DNA of 64,000 nt. Source: Panicum virgatum (Eukaryota > Streptophyta > Magnoliopsida > Poales > Poaceae). The DNA is taken from positions 68,694,960 to 68,758,959 of the forward strand of contig NC_053147.1 in assembly GCF_016808335.1 (NCBI RefSeq). The letters run 5' to 3'. Made by a program: the position numbers and the translations under genes. The notes under the pieces are model-generated. The model searched no databases. It had not been told where the DNA came from and worked only from the letters and a program-made list of their open reading frames with translations. Every line of letters starts with the position of its first letter. Position 1 is the stretch's first letter. This document shows positions 37,655 through 47,855 of the stretch, piece after piece.

Positions 37655-38750
37655 TTTATCTCTATTCAATTTTGAACCAACGAGATAAATTGCTTAGAGA
37701 ATAGATGAGTATAAAGATGCTTCTGAATAAGCATTTTTGTCAAGTTTTCGCTGCAAAGTAAAAGTCTCAACCTCTATTTAAATTAGAACCAACGGGACAA
37801 TTTAAATAGAGGAGAAGAAAGATATTAGTTTAAAGTTAATTATGATATTGTTATTTTCTGACCAACGTTGATTATAACAATATTTTACTTTCATTGTGAT
37901 TTCAAGTTCAATGTAATTCTCTGACATTTTTGCATCAAAGTGATCAATTTTCAAAGAACAGAGAAAAACAAAGAAAAGCTTATGAAAGAAAGAAAAAGTT
38001 TTCCGCTGCAATAAAGAAAGATAAACTCATATGAGTTTTTCCCTGTGGGAAAAAAGAGCCTTTAAGTTTAAGGTTAAGAAAAGCTTCCGCTGTTGTATGT
38101 CAAAGAAAGAATGTTTTGGCACTATTTGCCATTGTAAGTGTTAAGTTGAGCATTAGTTTGCTCTTAAAAGAAAAGAAATTTAAAATTTATTATGATGATG
38201 TCATTTTCTGACCAAAGTTGATGATGACAATATTATAATTTTATTCTAGTCATGTGTTCTATTTCTGCCCAACGGTGATATAGAATTAAAAGTAAAGGAA
38301 AGTTGTATGTTTTAATTTTGACCAACGTTAAATTAAGACATACAATTCTTCCCACGTAGAGAGAAATTAACAGACAAAAGTTGATTCCAATCAACGCTAC
38401 AGATAAAGTTTTGAGGTTACTCAGCTGTATAGTTGAGGTTAAGAAAGAAAAGTGCTTGTTCCATTCTGACTTCTAGTTGATATGGAAAATAGATGCAATT
38501 GTTCTCGAAAAGTTTTTCGTTTCTCTCACTAAAGTTTTGCGAATATTGTAATTCGTTAAATTTTCTGATTAAATTAGAACCAACGGGAAGATTTAATCAG
38601 AAAAGAAAGTATATGTGCATGTTTTAGTCATTGTGACCAAAGTTTTATCACTATATTATGTTTTTACCTTGTCCTTCAACAGTAAAGATAATGGTTGAAA
38701 TGAGTTTGATGCACGTTCAATTTGACCAACGTTGAATTAAACATGTGTTG
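37655..38750 (+). repeat. Array of inverted repeats sharing an ACCAACG loop
   Basis: At least eight short inverted repeats stand in series, most with ACCAACG or a close variant in the loop. Arms/loops: 37655-37662 with 37682-37689; 37771-37784 with 37799-37812 (14 bp perfect, loop AGAACCAACGGGAC); 37845-37854 with 37874-37883 (10 bp perfect); 38181-38204 with 38224-38243 (imperfect, loop has ACCAAAG); 38257-38262 with 38280-38285 (loop GCCCAACGG); 38303-38318 with 38330-38345 (16 bp, one G:T pair, loop TGACCAACGTT); 38561-38574 with 38591-38604 (14 bp perfect, loop TAGAACCAACGGGAAG); and about 38709-38748 (imperfect, loop TGACCAACGTT). Arms differ between units while the loop core is kept. 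Function unknown. Confidence 0.75.
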
Positions 38751-41298
38751 CAAATGTCTTTGAAGTTTTATACCGCATGTCGGAAAAGTTTTTGGCACTT
38801 GTGTCACTTATATCCTGCATGACAAGAAAAGTTGTGATGGCTCATGTGCTACTTGAGTATCACATAAAAGTAAAGAAGTCTAGGGGAGCTTTTAAAGTTA
38901 TCCCAGCAATTCTCATGCACTACTATATTGGCATGTTGGATAGTGACTTGAAAAGAATCGAAGGACAAAAAGAAAGTCGTATGCGAACCAAGATTGTAAG
39001 CATGGCTTGCAAAAGTATAGCAACATGAAGAACTTATGAGTTCTTGAAAGTGCAACAAATCAAGAACTCTGAGGAGCTCTTGAAAAGGAACGAGGAAATG
39101 GTACTCCCATTATTTTGTATGACTTGGTCATATGAATAAAGTTCTAGTAATGAAAGACTCCTCGTTCACATTTACAAGTGTTAAAAATAGTTTAGAAATT
39201 ATGTCAGCAAAGATTAAAAAGACAAAAAAAGATTAAAATTTAGAGAGAATTTTCCCCGCAAAGTTAAATGTGATGCATTTTTAAAAGTAAGGATGATCTA
39301 TTAAAGTGAATATGACCGAAAAGGGAGTACAACGGTCATAATGTTGATACCCTAACCACAAAAATAAGCAAGATTCTTGGAGTTTTTAGCTCTAAATAGG
39401 AAGAAAAGAAAGTTGAGCCTCAAAACATCCGAAAGAAAAGGTGGTGCTTAAAGCACCCTTTGAGGCTTGTAAAGAACAAACCCAAACAAAAGTTTGAAGA
39501 TATTCCATCTTTGTAATAAATGGGATAATCTGGGGGAGTAAAGTATGCCGAGAACTAAGGCTTGAAGAGAAGTGGGACTGTATATTCACTCCTATGATTC
39601 AAGCACTGAAATTGTCTCAACATATGTTTTGACGTTGTATGAATATCATAAATTGAGTTGTCTCATTCATCGACGCGGCGAGAAGCCATGGAAGATATAA
39701 TGAGATCTAAAAGTTCTAAATTTATTTTGGAACATGGAATAAGTTTCAAATGGAGCCAAGATAGTAGGCTATAATGGGTCTACAAGATTGAAACGTGACT
39801 CCGGAAGGAACATGAAAAGTTGCTAAGCACGACTTATGGCAAAAAGTTTTGTGCAAAGAAAAGAATAAGTTATAATGAGACATTTTATTCAGTCTCATGA
39901 AAGAATTCTTTTAGAATCATAATGCAATTGATGGCATACTGATTTTAGAATTGCATCAGATGGATGTTGGTGAAATATCTTCCAATCAAGATTTGCTCAA
40001 GAAAGTATATACATTACATAACCAAATGGTTCCTTTTGTTGTGGAAAGAAAAGAACATCGGAATACCATCTGATGAAATCAGATCACTGAATAGTGATAT
40101 CTAAAATTTTATGAGAGCAAAGAAAGTTTTGGGTTTTAATTAAAGGTCAAGATGACAAATTGCAAAAATGCAAAGTTTGAAGATGGGAAATTATTTTCCT
40201 ACAAAGTTCAAAGAAGGTTATTATGACCTCTAGTTTTGATAAAATAATCTCGGTGAAAAATCATTCGCTCTAGAAATGAAAATTCACTGGGATAAAAGTA
40301 AAGGGGGTATTAAGGATTATCGCAGAGAGCATACTTAGAAAAGAGTTCTGAAAGATATATAGTATGCATGCGAGTAAGCCTACGCCTGTCCTATTGTCAA
40401 GGGTAATAGTTTTGGAATTTTTAGGATTCCAGGAACCGTTATATGATTGATCAAAAGAAAAAGGTTCCATGTGATTCAGCTGTTGGAAGCAAAATTAGTG
40501 CTCAAAAGAATTTACCCTGACATAGCGCAAGTATCCGGGACATTTTGGCAGAAGTCCAGTCCAGCAATAGATCACTGGAATGAAGTTATAGAATGTTTTG
40601 CAATTTTGCAAAATATTGTTAGCCTCATGCTAAGTAAAAAAGAAACATTTACTCTCAAAAGGTTGTGAGTAAAAAGAATCAAGTTTTGGCGAGTTTAGTG
40701 AAGCCCACAGTAGTAGCTAACACTCGAGTTTGGAGTTTTATTGTGGAAAAGCTCCAAAGCAAAATAGTTGTGATATTGTGGGTCATGTACCCAAAGTTTA
40801 GCATTATATGAGGCTACATGACAGGCAAAATGGTTAAAGAAATCATTACCCGGAATTGATAATGGTAGACAACAACAATATAGCATTCGAATATTTTCAC
40901 TCCTATTGCAACATGTCAAGTGTGCTGCCAAATACATTGACAATGGGTTATATGTTGCAAAAGAGAAAATCCAGAATCATATGAAATCATGGAGCACCAA
41001 AGTATCAAGCAAGTGCTTGCGGATCCGCTTACCAAAGGCCTACCACCCAAGTCGACATGGGTTTTACGGGAGACCTACGATTTCTGGATTACTAAAGGGC
41101 CCAAAGAAAGGTTAATGTCTTGTTTCAATACAGAAAGGTACATTGTGGCTGTTAAGTCTGACGGTAACTAATAATCGTCATGATGAGGCACGCTCTACGT
41201 ACTGATCTGCAATGAGATGAGGCCAATAGCAAAGCAACTAAAGAGAAAGTAAAGAGTTAAGTTCAAATTGAGAAATTTTAAAGTACAAAGGTGAGATC

Positions 41299-41309
41299 AA
41301 GGGGGAGAA
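41299..41309 (+). other. Polypurine tract
   Basis: AAGGGGGAGAA immediately before the right LTR, the expected second-strand primer. Confidence 0.85.
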
Positions 41310-41765
41310 TGTTAGTATTGATCTCCACCGCGCCAGTCCAACGACTGGGCCAACCTTGACTCGCGTCCTGATCGGGGACGCCCAGCCTAAGATGAGGCTG
41401 GTGGGCCCCCGTCGCGCAGCCCTATAAAGAGGAGGTGGGGACTGATGGCTCAGGTTATGAGGTTCGCTGCCGCCACAGTGTCCCACCGTCCAAAACCCTA
41501 ACCCGATCTAGAGAGGAGGACTGTCAGCGACGGGAAGCACCACTGTGCCGCGCCATCGCCTCCCCCGGCTTGCCGTCGACTACATGGTCGCCTCTACACT
41601 GCCGCGATGTACCTCTGCAACCTCGCCATCGCGACGCTCTGCACCGCGCGTCGCTGCCGTAGAGCAGACCTTCACCAACGAACCAGTGATGGGTGACTCG
41701 AGTTCCTCAAGAACCAGTGAGTCACCCCTCTGATCTACCACTAGATGATCCAAAAAGTTATAACA
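41310..41765 (+). repeat. Right LTR of the copia element
   Basis: 456 bp, collinear with the left LTR except for about 10 substitutions and a 6-bp deletion within the CCATCGC/GCGACGCTC region. Ends TTATAACA, followed by the TCTTG duplication. Confidence 0.93.
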
Positions 41766-43146
41766 TCTTGTAGATGTGGAGCTATAGAAATCGGAACATG
41801 TGTTCCGTCTATTGCACCAATACAGTCCTGCAGATTAAATCTCCAGTTAACTATTTGAATCGAAGATAGTAGTACAATCATATATATGAATGGAAGGGCA
41901 AGACAAGTACCTTAAAGTAAGGCATAAATTTTGAATTACTTGAAATTTTGTAAGGAATATTAACAGGTGGCAACTGAATATAGCTTCTAGTTAATTGTAT
42001 CATTGCCCTTAATACTGCCCCGAAGTGGCGGCTTATTGTCTCGCCGCTATGTTGGAAGCGCCATTGCAGATCCCGATTGCTTGCATTCTTTGAGATAGCA
42101 TATATGAATATAGCTACTTGTTCTTCAACAGCGACTCCTCTTGTATCCTGTAGAAGAACCTTCTCTCGAAGGCATTCCACCAATTTATGAAAGATAGATT
42201 TCTCCATCCTGAATTCCCGCTTGCAGGCTAACTCGTGACCATTGAGAACCTCAGACACATATTGTTCTCCTGTAAGACTAGAATCATGGATTCGTACGCG
42301 ATCAGATGAAGAACTATCCAATGAGTATCCGATGCTGAGAGCCAGCTCCTCATCCTCTCGTTGCCTTCTCCTCATGAAATCCCCCCACATATTTTCGATC
42401 GAAGTACTGCAGTGCTAACATATGTGGGTGTAGTGTGGTGGCCTATCGGGCCGGAACGCGAACAGCACGTACCGTATAGTCGTTGCCGCCGAACTCCACG
42501 ATGAAGAGCGAACGGCGGAACTCCACGATGAAGAGCGAAAGGCGGAACAAGTCACGACATTCTGAATAATGATCGTCACTGTGAATTAGTTAGTCCACTC
42601 AATTTACTTATGTAGCAGAGTAATCTACGGATTTGCTCAAAAAAAAAGAATAATCTACGGATGATTGCTGTGGATTAATTAGGCGAATGTGATTTAACAC
42701 AACATCACAACCACATTATAGCATGTAACCAAACGATATGAGGGACATGATAGAATGACATACATTATTACTACCCTACACAAAATCTCTATCTTTCACC
42801 TATAATTCAGCAGAAAAAAATGTTCAAACTAAATCCATATACTCCCATTCTCACCTCTTTTCTTCACATGACCACTGATAAATCATCTTTCCATTTGCTA
42901 GTACAGTGCCATAATAAAAGGAATATTTTTCTTCAGGAAAAGAAAAAACAAGATGCAGGCAGCCTCCTTGATTTCTTCACCGGGCTCTCACAAACTCCAA
43001 GGGAATCAACCAAAAAACGCGCACCTTTTAAACACCCCAACCGAAACCTCCAAAAGCCATCGCCATTTCCTTTCCTCCCAACGCCGCTTCCTTGTCTCCC
43101 TCGCACGCTCACCAGCGCCTCCTATGCTCGCCGGCGTCGGCCGGCG

Positions 43147-44133
43147 ATGCCAACCACCAGCCCGCTGAAGCGCCCCTCCGCCGGCGGCCGCCTGCGCCGC
43201 CTCCTCGCCTCCCTCCGCCCGCGGGCCCGCGCGGGGCCGCTCCCCGTCCAGACCGGCTTCCCGACCTCCCTCGCCGACCTCGTCGTCAAGAACCATGGCC
43301 GCCTCAAGAAGCCCCGGAGGCGCCACCGCGCAGCCCCCGCCCCCGCACCACCGGTGCTCGCCTCCGCCGAGCCGGCGCCCAAGCAAACGCACGAGCTTTC
43401 GGTGCCTCAGGCCGCGGCCGTGCCGGCACCGGCACGCCCCAAAGGCGCGGGCTTTACCATCCGGCCGGAGCTCCTGGCGGTGGCGCTCGCGCTGCTGGTG
43501 ATCTGGAGCAAGCAGCTTGTGGCCGCGGCCACGCTCGCGTCGGTGGCGCTGTTCTGGATCGAGGCCGTCAGGTCCCCCGCCTCCCGCCGGCGGCTGTGGC
43601 CGGATTCGCGCGGCCGCGGCCTCGTCTCGCCGATTCGGGAGGCGGAGTCGCCCAGGCCGAGCTGCGCCGCGTCGGACACGGGGAGCGAGGTCTCCTCCCT
43701 CTGCGCCGCCGACACGACCGGCCTCGCCGGCAACGATTCGGACTCCACCAGCCCGAACAGGGGGAAGGAGAAGAGGAGATCGCTGCGGAAGCTGCTCGCC
43801 AAGAAGCTGCAGAACGGCAAGAGACCCAAGGAGGGCAAGGACTCCCGCACTTGCGCCGGCGAGGTCAGCGCCCGCGAGCCCGCTGTAGTAGCTGCTGCCC
43901 TCGCCGAGGAGACGGCGCCACCGCGGGAAGCGGTCACCGACGAGGGGTGCCACCGTCGACGAGCGGCTGCATTGCCGATGGCCGCGTTCGTGCCAGTCAT
44001 CCTTGCCGGGCTCGTGGCCGGGAAGGTCCCGGCGGTGGCGCTCACCGTGCTGTGCGCCGTGTTCTTCACCTCGGTGGAGAGAGCACCGGACGCTGCAGCT
44101 CAGGCAAGTGGCCATGGGAGTGATCGGAGGTAG
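43147..44133 (+). CDS. Plant membrane protein of unknown function
   Basis: A single-exon gene of 328 codons starting MPTTSPLKRPSAGG. An in-frame ATG exists upstream (42820), but the sequence there is AT-rich and unlike coding DNA, whereas GC rises sharply near 43100, so I chose 43147. The N-terminus is basic and contains QTGFPTSLADLVVKNHGRLK, the kind of motif seen in a conserved plant family of unknown role, some members labelled 'ethylene-responsive nuclear protein-like'. A hydrophobic region lies at about residues 107-140 (LLAVALALLVIW and VALFWIEAV) and another at about 278-307 (AAFVPVILAGL, VALTVLCAVFF). Between them is a Ser-rich then strongly basic linker (KEKRRSLRKLLAKK). It looks like a small membrane protein with a charged loop. 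Function is not known. Confidence 0.72.
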   Translation: MPTTSPLKRPSAGGRLRRLLASLRPRARAGPLPVQTGFPTSLADLVVKNHGRLKKPRRRHRAAPAPAPPVLASAEPAPKQTHELSVPQAAAVPAPARPKGAGFTIRPELLAVALALLVIWSKQLVAAATLASVALFWIEAVRSPASRRRLWPDSRGRGLVSPIREAESPRPSCAASDTGSEVSSLCAADTTGLAGNDSDSTSPNRGKEKRRSLRKLLAKKLQNGKRPKEGKDSRTCAGEVSAREPAVVAAALAEETAPPREAVTDEGCHRRRAAALPMAAFVPVILAGLVAGKVPAVALTVLCAVFFTSVERAPDAAAQASGHGSDRR

Positions 44134-44406
44134 CAGCAGCGTCCGGTCCGGAGTTCAGCCAGATTCCCACAAAACCGAGGGAACCTTGCAGATTTTTTTC
44201 ATTTAGTTTGCTGTTTGGTTGTAAATTAGCGCCACGAGAAGACACAAACAAGCAAGTGTACACAAATTCCTGGTTTCTTTTTGCCTGAACATTTGTAATT
44301 GCATTCCTTCTTGAATCCGAATAATAAGAAGTGAAATGACAAGAGAAAAGCTGTTTGCCCTGTTCCTGTATGTGCAGAGTTTCTGAAGTTCGATTGGTCT
44401 ACCAGG
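44134..44406 (+). other. Probable 3' untranslated region
   Basis: AT-rich sequence after the stop codon, with AATAATAAG near 44321 as a possible polyadenylation signal. No further gene. Confidence 0.45.
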
Positions 44407-45068
44407 TAACGATGAAAATGGATTGGATTCGCATGGAATCAGATTCAGATACCATTTTTTTCACATTCTAAATCGAATACGGATACGAATTCGAATATTC
44501 TCGGATACGAATGCGAAACGGATGTCTCGGATTCGGATTCTAATTCGGATATTGACTTGATATACGAGCTAACGTGTAGCTATTTTCTATATTAGTAGTT
44601 TTAGATTATAAAATAGTTATACATATACAAACTAAAGTATAATAATATATTAAAGATAGTTAGTTAAAAATAATTTATATATCAATAAATATGTTAATAA
44701 ATAAATACGTGAAAATAAAATTAGAAATAAAAATGTATTGCAATAAATATATAAATAATTTTATTATATATAAATAAAAAATATAGAAGTAATTTGAAGA
44801 TAAAATAAGAATATTTAAAAGTAAATATGGGTGGTGAGAAATAAATATAATTTTTTAAGTAGTGTTTGAATGAAAACGGATACGAATAGTGTCGGATATT
44901 GTCGAATACGGATGTTGAATCGGATAGAGAAAATCAATGAAAATCGGATTCGGATATATCCACTTTACTACTACATTAAATTCAAATACAGATATGGATA
45001 TCTATTGATGTTTAAATGGATACGGATATCGAATAATTCGGATACCTGCTATCCGTTTCACATCCTTA
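44407..45068. mobile_element. Non-autonomous hAT element, AT-rich
   Basis: The same 8 bp, CTACCAGG, flank the element (44399-44406 and 45069-45076), as expected for hAT transposons. The ends are inverted: TAACGATGAAAATGGAT on the left and ATCCGTTTCACATCCTTA on the right. Both subterminal regions are packed with GGATACGAAT / ATTCGGAT repeats in both orientations. The centre is very AT-rich and non-coding. Confidence 0.8.
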
Positions 45069-45076
45069 CTACCAGG

Positions 45077-45687
45077 TCAGCTTGCTCGATGACAGCGACA
45101 GAAACTGGTGGTCACGCAGGCCGTGACGCTGCGTAGTTGGATGGATGCTCGTCTCTCTCGCCGAAACAACTCCGAAAATCAGAGCAGATCAGGATGAGCT
45201 TGTACAATCCCAGACCTGAACCCCACATTGTGATGGTAGTTCCGTACGCGGAGTCGTGAACACACATTCTGAAAAGTGTGTCTCACGAGGACCTCGTGGG
45301 TTTGGCCATGGCGACGAACGCTGCGGCTTTCCTTGCCTGTCTGGGCATGTCGCCTCGACCTCGATCAATCACACTTGATACCAGTCAGTTCCTGTCGTCG
45401 TGTCGATGTGTTTCTATAGCCGACCAATGTTCTGATGATATCTTCACGCGTGGCCAGTGGCCACACCAGTCGCACATATAAGGAAACCGAGAAGTTGGTT
45501 GGAGATCCGTGGCACGTAGTCGATCGGTTAGAGATCTTCTTGTCTGGAGAGGTGGTCGGAGACAGCGATTTGTTTAGGAGGAGATCGTGATCCTGCCAAC
45601 AATCGATCAACGTACGTCTTCCGGGAATGATGTCTCAGCCAGTGGTTGGGTTTCAGGATTTCAGTCTGCCAGTCCCAGGTGAATGAT
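45077..45687. other. Intergenic DNA
   Basis: No supported gene or element. Confidence 0.45.
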
Positions 45688-45690
45688 TGA

Positions 45691-46000
45691 GAGCTTGTTT
45701 AGTTACCAAAAATTTTCACCCAAATTTTTTGCATTCCCTTTTGGACACATGCATGGAGCATTAAATATAATTAAAAAATAAAACTAATTATACAGTTTGG
45801 ATGTACACGACGAAACAAATTTTTTGAGTCTAATTAGTGCATGATTAGCTATAAGTGCTACAGTAACCCACATATGACAATAATGCAGTCAAAGGCCTCA
45901 AAAGATTTGTCTCACGGTTTTCAGGTGAGTTTTAAAATTAGTTTTTTAAAATATTTGATATAGCATCCAAAAATTTTTATTTCACCAACTAAACACACCT
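45691..46000. mobile_element. Tourist-like MITE
   Basis: Ends GAGCTTGTTTAGTTACC and, inverted, AAGGTGTGTTTAGTTGG-like; flanked by TGA on both sides (45688-45690, 46001-46003), a 3-bp T-N-A duplication as for PIF/Harbinger-derived MITEs. The interior has the GCTACAGTAA segment common in this grass family. Confidence 0.65.
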
Positions 46001-46224
46001 TGATTCTACTCTGGAGCTTCAGGCGTCTTTCGGGAAGTTGCCCTCGTCGGTTTTGGGATCCTCGTGTCCCCGAACCTCGAGTTATTCCATATCTATACTA
46101 AACCAATTTTTTAAGATCTCTTCTCTACTCCTAAAAATTGTATAAGCGCGTCGCCGTGTCGTACGTCGCCCGATTGCGACGGGAGCCCCCCGCCGCTTTC
46201 GTCCAGCCACGGGAGTCCGTCAGC

Positions 46225-46375
46225 CAGGGGCGGAGAGAGGGGGGGCGGACAGGGGCCTGGCCCCCGATCCCCCCAAATTTACATTACAAATTTAAATTTT
46301 GATTAAATTTTTATAGAAATTTGTATGGTTGGCCCCCCTAACGATGAAAAAAACGACATCCTGGCTCCGCCCCTG
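46225..46375. mobile_element. hAT-type MITE inside the Helitron
   Basis: 151 bp with ends CAGGGGCGGAG and CTCCGCCCCTG, flanked by the perfect 8-bp repeat CCGTCAGC at 46217-46224 and 46376-46383. The centre is AT-rich. Confidence 0.85.
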
Positions 46376-46383
46376 CCGTCAGC

Positions 46384-47855
46384 CGCCCGATCCCCTCTCC
46401 CCCCTGCGATCTGAGCCCTCCCAGCCCGTTTCCTCGGGGGAATCTATTCATCGCGCGCGAGTGCGAGCGATGCCGTCGCAGAAGGAGGATGAGGGAGAAG
46501 AAGTGCCGCCATTTCATCTTCCTCGCGGAGACGAGCACGCTGGTGAGGGGTGGGAGGTGGGGGAGGTCGGTCGGGGGTGGGAGGTGGGGGGAGCGGCCGC
46601 CGGCGAGGTCGCCGGCGGCCGGGGTGGTGGAGGGCGGGGGCGAACCTTTAGGGTTTCGGGTTGCCGAGGCTTTCAATGGCCGGCGGCCGTAGAAGAGGGG
46701 GCCGGGGGCGGCGGAGGACCCGTGGCGGCGATGGTTCGGCCGGCGGAAGGTGAGGCGTCGCTCGGCCGGGTAGGGCAGGAGCCCCGGTGAGCGCGGTGGT
46801 GGCGGCGGGGGCGAGAAGGCGGTGGCGGCGCGACGGCGAGCTTGGTTAGGGTTGGCGGCGGCGGAGAGCCGCGAGGCGGCGCCGGAGACGAGGGAGGTGG
46901 CGGTTGCCGGGGGAGCGACGCCGGAGAAGTTTCTGGCACGCAATCGTCGCGCAGTTAGCGCCTGTCCTCCCACTCCTCCCCGACCCCGGTTCCAACCCTA
47001 GCCGCCCCTACCTCTCCTCGCGACACAACAGCGCCGCCCTCCCCCTCGCTCCCTCGATCGGCCCTGCCGCCGGCCACCCTCCTTTCTGTCTCCACCCGCC
47101 GCACCCCCCAGCACCATCTCCCTTGCTGCAGCCCGCCGCCTTCCCCCTCGCTCCGCCCTCCGCGCGGGGCCCCGCCGCGTCCCTCTGCAGCGGCCCCCAT
47201 GCCGCCCCTGCACCTCCCCGGCGAGTCCCCACGCCGCCCCTGCGTCTCTCGCGGCAAGTCCCCGCGTCGCCGCTGCTCCTGCCCGCCGGATCCCCCGCGC
47301 GTAGGGAGTAGGAGCAGGACCCTCGTGGGGAGCAGCTGGACCACGCCTCTGACAACACCGGCGCCATGGTCCTCGCGGCCGCAGCCGCACTCTACGCTCA
47401 GCGGGGCCAGAAGCACGACGACGACTTCTACACGGCTACCTGCACCTCTTCCGCCTTTGACTGCCACCATGATTAATCCCATGTGCCCTCTTTTTTTTCT
47501 CCCATCGTGAATCCCTAAATCCCTAGATGTTGGTGTTTTTTTTTTGCTGCATCTGATCTGAAAATGAATGTAAAACATGCGTGTTTGGACATTGGAGAAT
47601 ATGCAGGGCTTTTCATCTAGACATGGCGGCAGTAGAGTGTTGTAATGAATGTATATCTCCTATATCTTGTATGTAGAAATTTGCTCTCTGGTGCTTATTA
47701 GAAATTAGAGTAGAGAGAGAAATTTACATTTTTTCAGGTAGTGGGGAAAATAGGTTAGTAGATATCACACAAAGGCGTACTGATTTTCTGCTTTATTGCC
47801 TGTTCATTTTGCTCAATTTTACTTGACCCCCTTTTCGCTATTGCTATAAATGCAG
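46384..47855. other. GC-rich Helitron interior, no supported gene
   Basis: Overlapping long frames exist on both strands around 46.4-47.5 kb, but this is what very GC-rich DNA gives by chance. Some of it could be the captured 5' leader of the V-ATPase gene or another host promoter. From about 47500 the sequence turns AT-rich and intron-like. Confidence 0.4.

Larger units (their letters stand above)
36236..41765 (+). mobile_element. Non-autonomous copia-type LTR retrotransposon
   Basis: Starts TGTTAGTATTG and ends AAAAGTTATAACA, flanked by TCTTG at 36231-36235 and 41766-41770. LTRs are 36236-36697 (462 bp) and 41310-41765 (456 bp). By eye they differ at 10 positions plus one 6-bp indel, about 2.2%, suggesting a fairly recent insertion. 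A primer site (36699) and a polypurine tract (41299) are present. There is no gag-pol frame. The only recognisable coding trace is a decayed copia RNase H tail near 40900-41080 (VLADPLTKGLPPKS). Much of the interior (37.6-41.1 kb) is AT-rich and crowded with short inverted repeats. Confidence 0.9.
35591..42390 (-). pseudogene. Harbinger transposase (DDE_Tnp_4) split by a retrotransposon
   Basis: Exon 1 (42390-41911) encodes a helical N-terminal region. Exon 2 starts at 41827, is cut at 41771, and resumes at 36235 to the stop at 35591. The first catalytic Asp is in DCIGAIDGTHVPIS, the second in FYLVDARYANTP, and the Glu in RNHIERIIGVLKMRF. Removing the 5530-bp insertion and one copy of the 5-bp duplication gives 1182 nt with no other stop, frameshift or lost catalytic residue (393 residues). 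So the insertion is the only visible defect. No product can be made unless the insertion is spliced or excised. GT at 41910 and AG before 41827 support the remaining intron. Confidence 0.88.
33003..42750. mobile_element. PIF/Harbinger element interrupted by a copia retrotransposon
   Basis: Two convergent genes, a Myb-like ORF1 protein on the plus strand and a DDE_Tnp_4 transposase on the minus strand, with stop codons at 35144 and 35591, identify an autonomous-type PIF/Harbinger element. Left-end candidates are GGCCTCGTGGATAC (33004) or GGGGGTGTTTGGAT (33081), each preceded by TAA, the usual TSD. I could not find the matching right end; 42750 is only an estimate. Without the copia insertion the element would be about 4.2 kb. 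Confidence 0.6.

Noticed and set aside
36236..41765. Possibility that the copia interior encodes a full polyprotein in decayed form
   Set aside because: Only a short RNase H-like tail near 40900-41080 is recognisable; no protease, integrase or reverse transcriptase motifs were found.
42820..43146. Upstream in-frame ATG extending the membrane protein by 109 residues
   Set aside because: The extension is AT-rich and lacks coding character; the shorter start matches the rise in GC content.
43006..44123. Long open frames on the minus strand and in a second plus frame across the membrane-protein gene
   Set aside because: They overlap the gene at 43147-44133 and reflect its high GC content; only the chosen frame has membrane segments and family-like motifs.
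46338..47578. Proline- and glycine-rich frames of 130-210 codons on both strands
   Set aside because: Mutually overlapping, low complexity, no domain or splice logic; typical of GC-rich DNA inside the Helitron.
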